From Corbicula japonica (taxonomy: Eukaryota > Mollusca > Bivalvia > Venerida > Cyrenidae), in NCBI GenBank assembly GCA_038501625.1, contig JAZAYU010000061.1, positions 3,150,303-3,214,302 of the forward strand: a stretch of 64,000 nucleotides of DNA, read 5' to 3'. The position numbers and the translations under genes are program-made. Shown here one piece after another: positions 11,405 to 21,485 of this stretch. The first letter of the stretch is position 1. Each line of letters begins with the position of its first letter. The notes under the pieces are model-generated. The model saw nothing but the letters and a program-made list of their open reading frames with translations, was not told the origin of the DNA and searched no databases.

Positions 11405-11790
11405 AGAGTAATATATGCATATCTGGAATCGCCACACTCAAAAAACACAGCCTCCCCACGCAGCGAAAAAGAATAGAGAAAGAGAGAGAGTATGTTTGAT
11501 ATAAGTATGTCAATTCAAATAGGAAGCCACAAACAATTACCGAAAAAGAGAACCTTTGGGGGTACCGCCTTTGAACGGTCAGTGGCAAATCAAATTGCCA
11601 CTGGTGGTTTAAACCAGGTTCTAGGGCGCACCAACCTCACACTTGCCCCAACAGGTTGTCATATTAACAAACACGTACAAGTTGTCTTGGTGAAATGAAT
11701 CTAACTCAACCATCAGCTCAACAATATTGCATGCAAAAGCACACAAACATATAACACGTAAGAAGCTAATAGCATTGCAAAGCTACATAT
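11405..11790 (-). repeat. Family A repeat, nearly complete
   Basis: Minus orientation. It runs from the tail (ATATGCATATCTGGAATCGCC, CAGCCTCCCCACGCAGC) through GGTTTAAACCAGGTTCTAGG and CTCACACTTGCCCCAACAGG to the head (TTGCATGCAAAAGCACACAA, AAGAAGCTAATAGCATTG). A purine run lies at about 11471-11490. Open frames across it are chance frames. Confidence 0.85.
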
Positions 11791-11869
11791 TGAAGTTAAT
11801 TCTGATCTGTCGTCGTAAGATGCGTGTTTTCAGTTTTCAGTTTTGCGCTTCAAAAGAATGCTGTCTTGA

Positions 11870-12075
11870 TGCAACTTGTTTAGATGTTATTTTTAATGTT
11901 AGTGCAATTCGATACTTCTTGGGAAAGTTCAAAATTGTACTGTTTATTGGTGTAAAAATTGAGATGCGCGCATCCCGGGGCATGGGTGGTGATATGCATT
12001 TATTTCCTGCCCATGAACAGGCTCAATCAAAACGAGCCTGCATTATTGTCATATTTGTGGTGTTCGGTGGCTGTT
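11870..12075 (+). repeat. Family E repeat
   Basis: It contains TTCAAAATTGTACTGTTTATTGGTG, TTGAGATGCGCGCATCCCGGG, GGTGATATGCATTTATTTCC and CAGGCTCAATCAAAACGAGCC, followed by TGTGGTGTTCGGTGGC, in the family E order. It adjoins a family A copy. Confidence 0.65.
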
Positions 12076-12701
12076 AAAGTTTCCTTTTCATCTACTTGAA
12101 CATCGCGAAACAGTCTGAAGAATATCCACTATCATTAGCATTTTATTTTGCTTTCCAATTTCAGAGTTTATTATTTTCTAAAAGAATATGATTTTCCTCT
12201 CCTGCATTCCACTCCTATTTCTCTTAAAAGTAATTTGACTTGTGTGCTCTTTACGAGCATAGTTTCACTGGGATTCTGTAAATTAACCAAATTAATTGAA
12301 AAAAAAACTTGAATCGCACTAAAACAATAATGTTTTTTTCTCATCAAAATAAAAAGTTTAAATCATTAAAATTGTCATCTGGGTTTAACGACCAATAATA
12401 GAACACATAATAACAGAGTAGTTGAAAAAGGAAATAGAAATAGATATAAAATTATGTAATCCAGAGCTAATTTCCGACTACAATAGAAATGGTTGAGAGA
12501 GTGAGATATTTAATCACCTAAAAAGCTCAATCTCACTGTTAATGAAAGGACTTAAATGCTCTGCAAATGTTAGTAAGTGCAAATTCTTATCGTGAAGTTA
12601 ATTTTCGTTATATGGAATCAATAATACTGTTATTAAAATTTTCCGGCTACCAGGTGGTTGTTATTTCCACAGTAAGAAACTTCTGATTTGACATTAATAT
12701 A

Positions 12702-13265
12702 CACTCAACCAAAGTTCTAATTGGTCATCAATTGTATTTGTTTACAATGTATGTTAGTTTCGTTTCTTCCCTACGTCAAGAGAGGTTGTGGAAAGAACTG
12801 TTTTGTCTTGAAATCAATTCTCTAATGTCTTTTTAATCTTTATTGATTGTTTTCTTAAATGAATCCAATACCATTTACTTACACCACAGGGTCAAAATTA
12901 GAACAGTCTTTAATTGAAAGGGAGGTAATTTTAAAAGTGGATACTTTGAGGGGGATTTATTTAAACAAATGTGCTGTTGATTAATAAGTTTTTATGTTTT
13001 TCCTACTAATGAGGGGTCATATTAAAAAAAAAACAAGAAATTAAGAGCAAATTGCTGTTCGCTTGACCTTTTTATGCAAGAAATTCATTTTTAGCAAAAT
13101 TAAGGATACCTCTCGCAAAACTGTTTCCAAAGTCAATTATTACAAGAATAAAGCTTAAGTTGAAGATTGTTGTTGGCATATGATTAAAAATAAAGAGTGA
13201 ATTCAATGTATTTCTAATAGAAAAGTACGGACAAAAAAGTGACCAATTAGAACTTTGGGAGAGTG
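12702..13265. mobile_element. 564-bp MITE with TA-flanked terminal inverted repeats
   Basis: The left end CACTCAACCAAAGTTCTAAT and right end (inverse) CACTCTCCCAAAGTTCTAAT match for about 25 bp, each preceded by TA. TA duplication and CA-starting ends fit the Tc1/mariner group. No transposase frame, so non-autonomous. It has internal AGGGAGGTAATT, shared with the element at 45552-46105. Confidence 0.75.
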
Positions 13266-13568
13266 TATTATAATTACAATACAGTATCCTTTACGAACAG
13301 TGAAAGATAGATTTTGATTTGCTACATTATACAGCGAATGAAAAATGTGTAAATAAAACTGAAATAATAAAAAAACATAAAGGGAATACTTGATTTTACC
13401 AGAGTAAGATAGAAATATATTTCACACAGTGAGCTCCGGATTTTGTATGATTTAGTTCAGAGTTTTGGAATGGGTAAGCTTATTATAATACCTTACCATT
13501 TTCGCTTGACAATTCCATTTATTTCTTATGTTTGTCAGTTTTTGTATGTAAAACATAACTTGTTCTTG

Positions 13569-13628
13569 TTTGCATGTATGAGAACCTCAAAGGTCAAGTT
13601 TGCATGTATGAGAACTTCAAAGGTCAAG
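13569..13628 (+). repeat. Two tandem 30-bp units
   Basis: TTTGCATGTATGAGAACCTC plus AAAGGTCAAG is followed at once by a second copy with one base change. It is a local slippage duplication in the intron. Confidence 0.85.
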
Positions 13629-13774
13629 TGTGACGTTCGTTCATCTCAAACTGGGGAATTATGATGTAAATGCTATGTGTCAAATTGTTTTGCAATTTGC
13701 CTTTCTAAGTCTGTATCTCATAATATATGTGTATAGATAATTATTTTTGTGACTCATTTGAAACTTAACATTCC

Positions 13775-13875
13775 ACAAACCCATACTCTCTCTAACTCTC
13801 TACTTTTTTGCTGTGCGAGAAGGATTTGTCTTCTGAATGTGGCCAGTCCTGATATTGATAGTTCACCTTTTTTCA
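13775..13875 (+). repeat. Family A repeat, tail fragment
   Basis: CCATACTCTCTCTAACTCTC, TTTTTTGCTGTGCGAGAAGG, TTCTGAATGTGGCCAGTCC and TGATATTGATA follow the family A tail order. The rest is missing. Confidence 0.6.
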
Positions 13876-14204
13876 AATTCATATACAAATTCATAAGCAT
13901 ACATAAATGTACAATTTATTTGAAAGTTGTTGATAAAATTTTAACAGATTTTATTTTGTTAAAAAGATCAGTCCTATAAATAAGTCATCTGAGAAGACAA
14001 CCTACAAGTGCATTGTTTACCATGTATATATCGGGCTAGTATTACGTTTAGGAGAATAAAATGATTATATAATAATGGTTAGGAGGACTTGCTGGTAAAG
14101 TGCCTGTGGTCGTGTAGATTGTTAACAAAATATTACCCGCGGTTTCATCATGTCAGAAAGCGTCAGAAAGATAACGTTTGTAAAAAAGTGAAATCAGGAA
14201 TTGA

Positions 14205-14795
14205 CACATCCAGCTGACACAGCCTCCCCACACAGCCAAAAAGCAGAGAAAAGAACTGGGCTGAAGGTTAAAAACTGAGTTTGGAAACCAGTCTCAAATC
14301 TCAAGCATCTGATTGGCTGAAATGGCGACTGGTCGCCATTGCAGCCAATCAGATGCTCGAGATTTGAGACTGGTTTCCAATCTCCGCTTTATAACCTTCA
14401 GCCCTGAGCATGGTTAAACAAAAATCAATTTCTAAATAGACACCACAAACAATTAACGAAAGTGAGAACCCGAGGGATTACTGCCTTGGAACGCTCATTG
14501 GCAAACAATGGGGGATTAAACAATGTTCTAGAGTGCACAGACCTCACACTTGTCCCAACAGGTTCTCATATCAACAAACAAATACAAGTTGTCTTGGTGA
14601 AATAACTCCAACCCACCTATCAGCTCAATAATGTTGCATGCAAAAGCAAACAAACATATAAAACATAAGAAGCTAATAGTATTGATAGCCAAAAGAGCGG
14701 GTACTCGATGATCTTACCGAGAAGCACATTGATTCAAATCAAAGAGAACACGACGACGGGGATAAAAGAAAATAATCGAGCTTCTAGCTTCTTAC
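14205..14795 (-). repeat. Family A repeat, longest copy, interrupted by a family B MITE
   Basis: Minus orientation. Tail CAGCCTCCCCACACAGCC, then the family B insertion at 14258-14404, then GAGCATGGTTAA, the GGTTCTAG-type centre, CTCACACTTGTCCCAACAGG and the head with GCATGCAAAAGCAAACAAAC, GAAGCTAATAG, GAGCGGGTACTCGATGATC and AACACGACGACGGGG. With the insertion removed the element is about 440 bp. The nesting shows that family B was active after family A. Confidence 0.85.
14258..14404. mobile_element. Family B palindromic MITE nested in family A
   Basis: The left end GGGCTGAAGGTTAAAAACTG and right end TTTATAACCTTCAGCCC face each other. Inner arms TCAAATCTCAAGCATCTGAT and its inverse make nearly the whole element one hairpin, centred at GGCGACTGGTCGCC. 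A CTG on each side is the likely 3-bp duplication. Confidence 0.85.
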
Positions 14796-15411
14796 ATTTG
14801 ATTTCCCCATAATTCGTGCAACCAAGGAGGTGAGCTCGATGATCTATGTAACTTTATCCTAACATATGACAGAGCATGTTAAATAAAGTAAAATGTTGAC
14901 TGTTACATTATTTAAAATGAACTTTCCAACAAGTCTTTTTTCAATTAGATGTCAATTACGAATACATTCGTCAATGCCAATATGTGAATTAGTGTCAGTA
15001 GAATGAATTTCAAATAACTATAGTAACAAATTAAAGAGATACCGCCACCTGATCTTGCAGTTTGGTAAATGAATTTTTCCTTCAGGGGAGCTCTAACGAA
15101 ATTAACCGTGTGCCTTTCCTTCCATTCCATTATTATTTGTCTGATAATTTTTGCACGTCGAGTCATTTATCATATCCATGCGTGCAACTACTGACAATCA
15201 ATGTCATGGTATAATCCAAATACCTACAGTGGCTGATAGTAACCTTATTTTTTGTTTTTTTGTGGCTGCAACAAAATAACGCCAAGCGAAATAACGAACA
15301 AATGCCATGCGAAAAGTCGACACTATGATTGATATAACGCAAAAAGAAACCTCGCAAAATAATCAGAATAGATAAAATGGGAACTTTAAAATCCACACGA
15401 CAGTGTTTGAT

Positions 15412-15600
15412 TTATGATAGTGTCTCTAGCTGGGAGCACACCTTCACCGTCACGGAGACAGCGCCTAGCCCTACAATTTCTGCGACGCAGCCAACTGAGC
15501 TAACCGGGACAACAGCAAAAAAGGTTGATCGGATAGCCCTGATAATGTTGTAACAATCACTGCATGACATCGGTAACGGGCAATTTTCATGAGCAATGAG
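15412..15600 (-). repeat. tRNA-headed SINE fragment
   Basis: The minus strand reads GGTTAGCTCAGTTGGC (A-box type), then about 45 bases later GGTGAAGGTGTGCTCCC (B-box type, cleaner as GGTGCGGGTTCGCTCCC in the copy at 41421-41580). A second shared block, CGTTACCGATGTCATG to GGCTATCCGATCAACC, lies on its 5' side. It does not fold as a clean tRNA, so it is a tRNA-derived SINE piece and not a tRNA gene. The 71-residue minus frame over it is not a gene. Confidence 0.65.
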
Positions 15601-16394
15601 AAGTTTCATATTACTGGCAAACTGCATTGTCCCAGTAAACAGTTGTTTTGCTCCGACAAAAGATTAATAACATCACTGAACTTAGTACGGGGGCAATGTT
15701 AGCTGATAATCTCTTTACGACTGAAAATGTGTATGTATTGTTCGACCAGAACAGGACATCTTTCGAATGTGTTAACAAACATACAACGATATAATCCACA
15801 GAAATTTATTAAAATTCAATCATTCTGTTATTCCGTCATTTCATTTACACAATAATAGCATTTTTGCCATTCGACAGCCAAAAAAGCCTAAACTCACCTA
15901 ACTATTTACGAGCCATAAAAGTCGCTTGCCATGATAAAGTACTTATATTTGTTGACTGTTTTCCTGAATTCACTATATTGGTCCGTTTTAATAATTATGG
16001 TTTCACTATCACAGCAGAATAGTGTCGTCGTAACATATTTCATATATACATATATATCTCTTGAATTTATTGTTTGCAGGTGGTAATCTCTATGCTAGCC
16101 AGGTAGTATGTGCTTGAATTCCCTGAGGTTCCGTTCAGATTTTGAACAAAACTATTTCATTATTTAGCATCGGGCGTTTCGTCGCTAATCATGGAATTGT
16201 ATTAATTATAAAAGCGCACATTGTTTGTTCGATGATTACCGCCATATTCTCATTTATCATATGTTTACTTTTTACCTGTATAAATATTGAGATGAGTTCA
16301 ACCTAGAACTAGTCGTCATCAGCAATGATAAATGTATGCATTTCATTAATGCCAGTTTTTGTATGAACTGCTAATTTTTGTAATCGATTGTGCA

Positions 16395-16475
16395 ACGTTG
16401 TCATATGAAAATGCCACAGGCTCAGTTTAATTGAGCCTGGTCATGCAAAAAAATTGAGAGCCGTCGAACGTGTAT
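16395..16475. repeat. Family E core fragment
   Basis: The short palindromic core CAGGCTCAGTTTAATTGAGCCTG is followed by GAGAGCCGTCGAACGTG, like the GGCTC...GAGCC end block of family E. The remaining element is absent. Confidence 0.45.
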
Positions 16476-16652
16476 CATTTTCGATGATTTCCTTTCTAAA
16501 TAAATAATTATTCTCTTTTCATCTGTCACATTAATATAAATTTATTGTTGTTTAAAACTAAAGGAAAATGTAATACAGCATATTCGGGGGAAATATCCTC
16601 CGACATGAAGTATATTAATTCAAGAGACCACGACCGCAGGTGAAAACCCAGT

Positions 16653-16798
16653 GCCCAAGGTTATAAAACTGAGCATGGAAACCAGTCTCAAATCTCAAGC
16701 ACCTGTTTGGCTGAAATGGCGACCAGTCGCCATTTCAGCAAATCAGGTGCTTGAGATTTGAGACTGGTTTCCATGCTCAGTTTTATAACCTTCAGCCC
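16653..16798. mobile_element. Family B palindromic MITE, best-preserved copy
   Basis: The arms are nearly identical over about 68 bp: GCCCAAGGTTATAAAACTGA at the left, the inverse at the right, and a centre at GGCGACCAGTCGCC. CAG flanks both sides, agreeing with a 3-bp CWG duplication. It lies about 320 bp before the fourth monooxygenase exon. Confidence 0.88.
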
Positions 16799-17116
16799 AG
16801 ATCCTGGATTAGTCAGGTGTTACCTGGATTAGTCTTTTCGGAAAATAATTGGTTAAAATTAGTTGACTGACACATAAGTAACAGCATTCAGCCGGACTCC
16901 ATTTATATTTTGGTCTCCTTATTGAACGTAGATTACGAAATCTGTATCATTTTCATAAAAACATTAAATTACCAAAAGGGATCTAAATTACGGAAAAAGA
17001 GAGAAATGTTCCCTTTCATGCTTCGACTCAACTCCATTTGTAAAATAAATCCCATTTATATGTAACCTTCCGTTCCCAACTATTCAATAATGTTTGGTTT
17101 TTTTTGTATAAAACAG

Positions 17117-17242
17117 GTGTGCGATCGGCAGTTGATATACACCGTGACCGGGAAGTGACTGACCGTATAGTGTTTGAGGACAACTACAACTATACTCGTC
17201 CAGTGTGGCACAATCTACATCCTCCTGCAGTTCTCTACCCGG
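17117..17242 (+). CDS. DBH/MOXD-like monooxygenase, fourth exon
   Basis: The exon is 126 nt with acceptor AAACAG and donor GTATTC; phase is 1 in and 1 out. It encodes residues 167-207, including VFEDNYNYTRP and a final PPAVLYPG. These match the family segment after the HxH motif ('..D..Y......-L......PGD'). No residues are missing against the family between this exon and its neighbours, so no exon is expected in the 8.6-kb intron before it. A large segmental duplication starts only 34 bp after its donor. Confidence 0.86.
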
Positions 17243-17276
17243 GTATTCATTTATTTAATAGAAAAACAAACTAATT

Positions 17277-18345
17277 CTCTCGTAATCAAGGCTGTATTTT
17301 CATCAATAAACTTTCAGATAGAAACAAAAAAAGCGAATTTTAGATACACGTGAACGAGAAATTAATAAAGCACTAATAAGGAAAAAACTTAGTTTTCGGA
17401 GAAATTTAGAGAAACAACAAATCCTTCAGGGCATTCAATTTGTCAAGAGCCTCCAATTTAGTTGCCACTCAAGCAATTAAGATGTTTTGTCAAAATATTG
17501 GTACAGATGTACAAGAATGGAATGTATCAGGATACTAAAAACTAAACTAATTTTTTTCAGATAGCTGAATTTGGAAACGTACTTTATGCTGCACATAAAT
17601 CATATTTTATGTTACCCAATGCGTATTCTGTATTATATTCAACAATGTTAAATCTGTCAAACTGTCCACCTCTTCAAAATGTCTTTCGTTAATTATTATC
17701 TTAAAACAAACCATAACTATACTCTTAAAATTCCTCCTCCAGAACATTAAACAGCTAAGCACATTTGTTATACTAAAAAAGAAATGACTTCGTTAGTGAA
17801 AACGAATCTTTAACAAAGTTTCTTTTTTACATCTGGTATTTTTATTGAGAAAATACTAAAATCGATTTTTAAATAAAGTCAGACATTTAAGTCCCGGCTG
17901 TTACCAAAACCTGTAAGAAATGCTCTTGGTTTTCAAAACACTGCCTTATGGGAAAAATGTTTGTATAATGAAGTTTTGCCGAGTTCTTTTTTCAGTTGCG
18001 ATCCACATACTTCACCTTCACTTTAGTGTTTGTTCTATCATTATTAATTAACATCATCATAAGCCTTAATGAAAGTTTGGGTTCGGTTTAAATCTCTGAA
18101 GAATTGCAAAGATATGGTCTAGATAAGAGCTATGTAACGGACTGGTGAAGCACACGACGAACCCTAACTCGACCATCTTAAATCTGGCGCGTAAAATAAA
18201 AATGTACTTTTATTATTATTGTTTATTGGCCGAGACAGGTTATTGCCTGCGTAAATTCTTGAAGTTCATTTGAAGACAATTTGCTGAGAATAGCCAAGGC
18301 CTGTTAATGAACCTCTAAACTAATTTATTTTGTTTATTTAATGAA
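17277..18345 (+). repeat. Segmental duplication block I-a (intron copy)
   Basis: It matches 36836-37830 in the same direction. Shared landmarks are CTCGTAATCAAG, TTTTCATCAATAAACTTTCA, AACAACAAATCCTTC, TTGCCACTCAAGCAATTAAG, AATCTGTCAAAC, GAACCC and CAATTTGCTGAGAATAG. It begins 34 bp after exon 4 and is intronic. Confidence 0.85.
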
Positions 18346-18489
18346 GCCACGGGCGATCTTTAAATTTGTCATTATAAACAAACTTTCAAAAGTACATACA
18401 ACATAAAAAAATTTTTCGAAGGATCATATACCTTGCACTACACATACGCACACATGCATATGGCAAGACATGTATAATACTAGTCCATT

Positions 18490-18596
18490 GCGTAACATTA
18501 ATTTGTGTTAGTTTCTTTGAACGGCATTTTGCCATTATTGATATTTGATAATTTTCTTTTATCGATGAACGTGATTGGGGGGAGTGTGTTAAGCCC
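18490..18596 (-). mobile_element. End of a TTAA-flanked foldback element (same family as 43623-44311)
   Basis: CGGCATTTTGCCATTATTGA, TTTGATAATTTTCTTTTATC, GATTGGGGGGAGTGTG and AAGCCC are followed by TTAA (18597-18600), matching the right end of the complete 689-bp element. Only this end is visible. Confidence 0.7.
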
Positions 18597-18600
18597 TTAA

Positions 18601-19518
18601 ATGGTGTTAGCCGTACTTTTGTTTCGAAATAAATGACGCCGTTTTAAGAACAATTCTATAAATACACTGATTAAAATACGAACAAACTTTTAGCGAAATA
18701 ATGATTTTCATTGTGTCCATTACCTCCAAGTGCTCTTATTCTAATCGGAACATCAGGAAAAAAAGGCGATGACGCATGTGTTACATGTATGTTTTGTTTG
18801 TCTTTTTTTTCAAAAGTAAAACTCGTGCATCTTTTCACTAGTGAAACTTTCCCTTAAACGTAAACCTATAATTTTTCGACTATCCCTTTTCTTGCCAGCC
18901 GTCCGAAAAAATAACCTTATTCTGTTCGAAAATGTCTTGATCTAAACGATCCAAAATGTGGGACAAGCGGCAGATCACTTTGATAGCTAAACTGTTTAAC
19001 AACATTTTCTGATTTTTAAGTAAAAACATTTATTATAAAGCACAAAACAAACAATAAATGTTCTCTTTTTTTCCTTTACATTTTTTTTCTTGGGAATGCT
19101 ATCAGGAATCAATGTTGCCGTTTTAAAAGACTAAGTATACAACTTTTTTATGATTCCAAATATCGTTGTATGTGTTTTTCTTTTGCAAAAAAGGTTGTTA
19201 TGAAACTGCTTATAATCGACAATAAATAAAACACATAAATTAGTTCTGCAAAATAAATTTCCTTCTACATCTTACACGTCTGTTGCATCCGGCATGGTAT
19301 TATTGTTCTATTTACATGTACATGTGTAATAAAGAAATTGTTAATTGTTTATGCATAAAGAAAAAATCCCTTTGGTGTGAAAATCATGGCCATCAAGTAT
19401 TGATTTAAAGAGTGTGTTTTTATAAAACAGACGTAATTTACCAAAAAGTGACCTTTTCGTAACATATTATGCTGCACTGCATTTAAATGTTATTCTTGAT
19501 CGTCAACTGCCATTTCAG
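18601..19518. other. Intron sequence, no recognised element
   Basis: AT-rich intron between exons 4 and 5. No coding pattern and no repeat copy recognised. Confidence 0.45.
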
Positions 19519-19607
19519 GCGAATCCATTGAGATGTTATGTTGGTATGACAGTTCCAGCGGCTCACGATTAAGAAATCACACGGTCACTTATGGACAAGG
19601 AGCAAAT
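19519..19607 (+). CDS. DBH/MOXD-like monooxygenase, fifth exon
   Basis: The exon is 89 nt with acceptor CATTTCAG and donor GTAAGA; phase is 1 in and 0 out. It encodes G-ESIEMLCWYDSS then NHTVTYGQGAN. The cysteine (residue 215) fits the family 'D-L-I-T-x-C-x-Y' position, and NHT (residue 227) is a glycosylation sequon. The segment between the cysteine and the Met ligand is polar and diverged from vertebrate DBH, which is usual among invertebrate paralogues. Confidence 0.83.
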
Positions 19608-19739
19608 GTAAGAACTTTAAGGCTTTGAATATATTTTAGACAATATCATTTACAATTTACAGAAGAGCTGTTTAGGCAGTGTGCAGTGTGGAGGTCTTAG
19701 AAAGTCTCCCCGTGCAAATAGTATCAGTATTACATTATC

Positions 19740-19790
19740 ACGTGACGATAGCACATTCGTCATACGGGTTCGAATTCCCGTGTTGACTTT
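19740..19790 (+). repeat. tRNA T-arm-like sequence
   Basis: ACGGGTTCGAATTCCCGT has a perfect B-box and T-stem. No D-arm or acceptor stem fits upstream, so it is probably the remains of a tRNA-derived repeat. It lies in the last intron of the monooxygenase. Confidence 0.35.
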
Positions 19791-20151
19791 ATGTCATTGT
19801 CAGTTCCATTTTTGTAAATGTCATTGCTATTGTCTCCAGGCTTATTTTCAATAACTGTCAAGTTCTAAGCAACTGTTGTTTTTTTTTCAGTAAAATTAAC
19901 ATACCAAAACTGGTTGGAGAAAATGCAGAAGTCCATATCTGTAGAATTTGTACATGTAGACATGTACAAATGTACTTGAGCATGATTAAATATTTAACTG
20001 TCAGTTCTTTGTAATTCAAGGAAAAAAACGTCATTTCTGCATGTATTAACAAACCTCGTTTTATTTTATCAGCTGTGGTTATCATTTGAACAGAATAGCC
20101 GCCACAGCATAGTTCTGTAGTCTATTGCGCTAACTAATCTTCGTCTTTCAG

Positions 20152-20244
20152 GCGGAAATGTGTTACGCATTCATCCGATACTATCCACGGATGGTCGGGT
20201 TTGATCAGTGTCTGCAAGATGGCGATAGGAACATGAATTGTTAG
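20152..20244 (+). CDS. DBH/MOXD-like monooxygenase, last coding exon with the Met copper ligand
   Basis: The acceptor is GTCTTTCAG, phase 0, ending at TAG 20242-20244. The exon encodes 30 residues starting AEMCYAFIRYYP, the family 'EMC--Y-.YYP' block. Met at 20158-20160 (residue 240) is the second-copper ligand. The tail is short (ending GDRNMNC), so vertebrate-type C-terminal extensions are absent. Confidence 0.88.
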   Translation, partial: AEMCYAFIRYYPRMVGFDQCLQDGDRNMNC

Positions 20245-20476
20245 ATAATAATCCCCGAGAAGACCAGAAATAATTCCTTTTGTCATTGTATTGTATCTCG
20301 GACACAGTTCTGAGGCGTATGTAATGGAGAAACAATAATTCCTTAATTGCTGATTAAACAGCACGCTTTAGACAACATTGATTTTCTGTAGTTACATTCT
20401 ATAAGAACTTTTGAGGAAATGCAGACACGCAAATAGTATTATATATCTTACCACGTAGTTTGTAAAATTTAATAAA
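20245..20476 (+). promoter_or_regulatory. 3' untranslated region with AATAAA poly(A) signal
   Basis: An AATAAA hexamer lies at 20471-20476, about 230 bp after the TAG stop of the monooxygenase. It is the first canonical signal on this strand after the stop, so the mRNA probably ends near 20490-20500. No other element is seen in this stretch. Confidence 0.5.
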
Positions 20477-20613
20477 ACCTTTAGAGAGTATTACATTATT
20501 TGTCTAGACTACGTCTTTACAAACCTAAAACTTTGTTGAACGCACGGTGTAGCGCTTTCGGTTGCTGGCTAATAATTATTTTTGTTCATCACTTTAACTC
20601 TTTATTTAATCCG

Positions 20614-21300
20614 CAGTAAAAATGTCTGTGGCTTTTTTGCCCACAATGTTTTGTACATTAGGATATACTGCCTTTGTTGCTAAACTTATTGCCGTATATG
20701 TATTCGAAAGAATTACTACGTCGCTTGACTAAACCGGCGCAATTTTAAAGAATTATTTTTAGTTCTGAGGTCAGTGGAATATTAAGTAACGGTGGGAGAA
20801 TGAAGATGGGTTACAAAAAATATTATGTTGAACAACTCCTCAATTCAATTTTCAAAAAATCATGACAATTAACAGGACGGTGTAATTAATACAAGCTCAA
20901 TATTGTGTTGTTATCGCCGTTTACTCTATTAACTATTAACTTCGAGATATTTTTTTCTAATTGGACCCTTTAACAATTCAAATATCTGTTTACATATGAC
21001 GCCCATGTAGCATAATACTTCGTTATGCTTCGGGTATTTGCAAGAATAACTATGAGTCTATTTGGAAAATTTGCCATGTATATGTTGGTATAAATATATA
21101 TGATATATATGAATTGTTATCGTGCACATTTACATGTTTACAGATTCCTAATTTCCTAATCAGGGTTTAATGAAAGCAATGCATAACAATCATCTGATCA
21201 CGGCAACGAACCGTGCGTCTTGCCGCTGCCACTTGATCTTCAAACATTCCTTTGACGTTGTAGACCATTTTCCATAAAATCCTGACTTAGCCCAATCTGA
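20614..21300 (+). repeat. Segmental duplication block I-b, inverted in the second copy
   Basis: It starts GCAGTAAAAATGTCTGTGGC. The reverse complement recurs at 38465-39165, with a 40-bp part at 37850-37890. Shared marks are CGTCGCTTGACTAAACCGGC, ATTGCCGTAT, CAATATTG and GATCACGGCAACG. It begins about 140 bp after the poly(A) signal. Confidence 0.8.
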
Positions 21301-21485
21301 TTAAAATCATCTGAAAACTGCTACGCTATCAGGATCTGACGACGAGTAACTAAAACGTGCTTTTATCACTAACCCTTTGAACCAATCAGATTATCGCCTA
21401 CAAAATCACAATAATGAAAGTAATAATAGTATACTTTTAAACCTTGGAAAGTGTTGACAAGCCTGCGTAAGACATATTTCACTGG
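21300..21485 (+). repeat. Repeat G, second copy
   Basis: Direct match to 6378-6575 (TTTTATCACTAACCC, TTTGAACCAATCAGATT, GGAAAGTGTTGACA-GCCTGCG). It joins the end of the duplicated block directly. Confidence 0.7.

Larger units (their letters stand above)
8531..17116 (+). other. 8.6-kb intron packed with repeats
   Basis: This intron lies between the HMH exon and the fourth exon. It holds family E (9140-9345, 11870-12075), a solo TIR element end (10140-10363), family A (11405-11790, 13775-13875, 14205-14795), a mariner-type MITE (12702-13265), a SINE piece (15412-15600) and family B (14258-14404, 16653-16798). The stretches 8531-9139, 9346-10139, 10364-11404, 12076-12701, 13266-13568, 13876-14204 and 14796-15411 show nothing I can name. 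The small open frames inside (for example 9606-9869) have no family pattern. Confidence 0.6.
6257..20476 (+). other. Partial gene locus: DBH/MOXD-like copper monooxygenase, last six exons
   Basis: Six exons with GT-AG borders join in one frame (804 nt, 267 residues plus stop). The product is the catalytic core of a copper type II, ascorbate-dependent monooxygenase (dopamine/tyramine beta-hydroxylase, MOXD group), normally a secretory-pathway enzyme that hydroxylates small amines or related substrates using two copper ions, ascorbate and O2. All ligands can be seen: His23-His24 and His86 for one copper; His161, His163 and Met240 for the other. Cysteines are placed as in the family (C140, C144, C215, C241), and there are two N-glycosylation sequons (N17, N227). 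Missing are about the first 30 residues of the catalytic domain, any DOMON domain and a signal peptide; I found no such exons in 1-6256. The protein stops about 25 residues after the Met ligand, so it lacks the long C-terminal tail of vertebrate DBH. Substrate cannot be told. Intact ligands and frame argue for a working gene, not a pseudogene. Confidence 0.88.

Noticed and set aside
15412..15627. Possible tRNA gene or protein frame
   Set aside because: A and B boxes are recognisable but the cloverleaf does not close, and sister copies at 27784 and 41421 show that it is a dispersed repeat.
19740..19790. tRNA gene in the last intron
   Set aside because: Only the T-arm is present; no D-arm, anticodon arm or acceptor pairing could be found.
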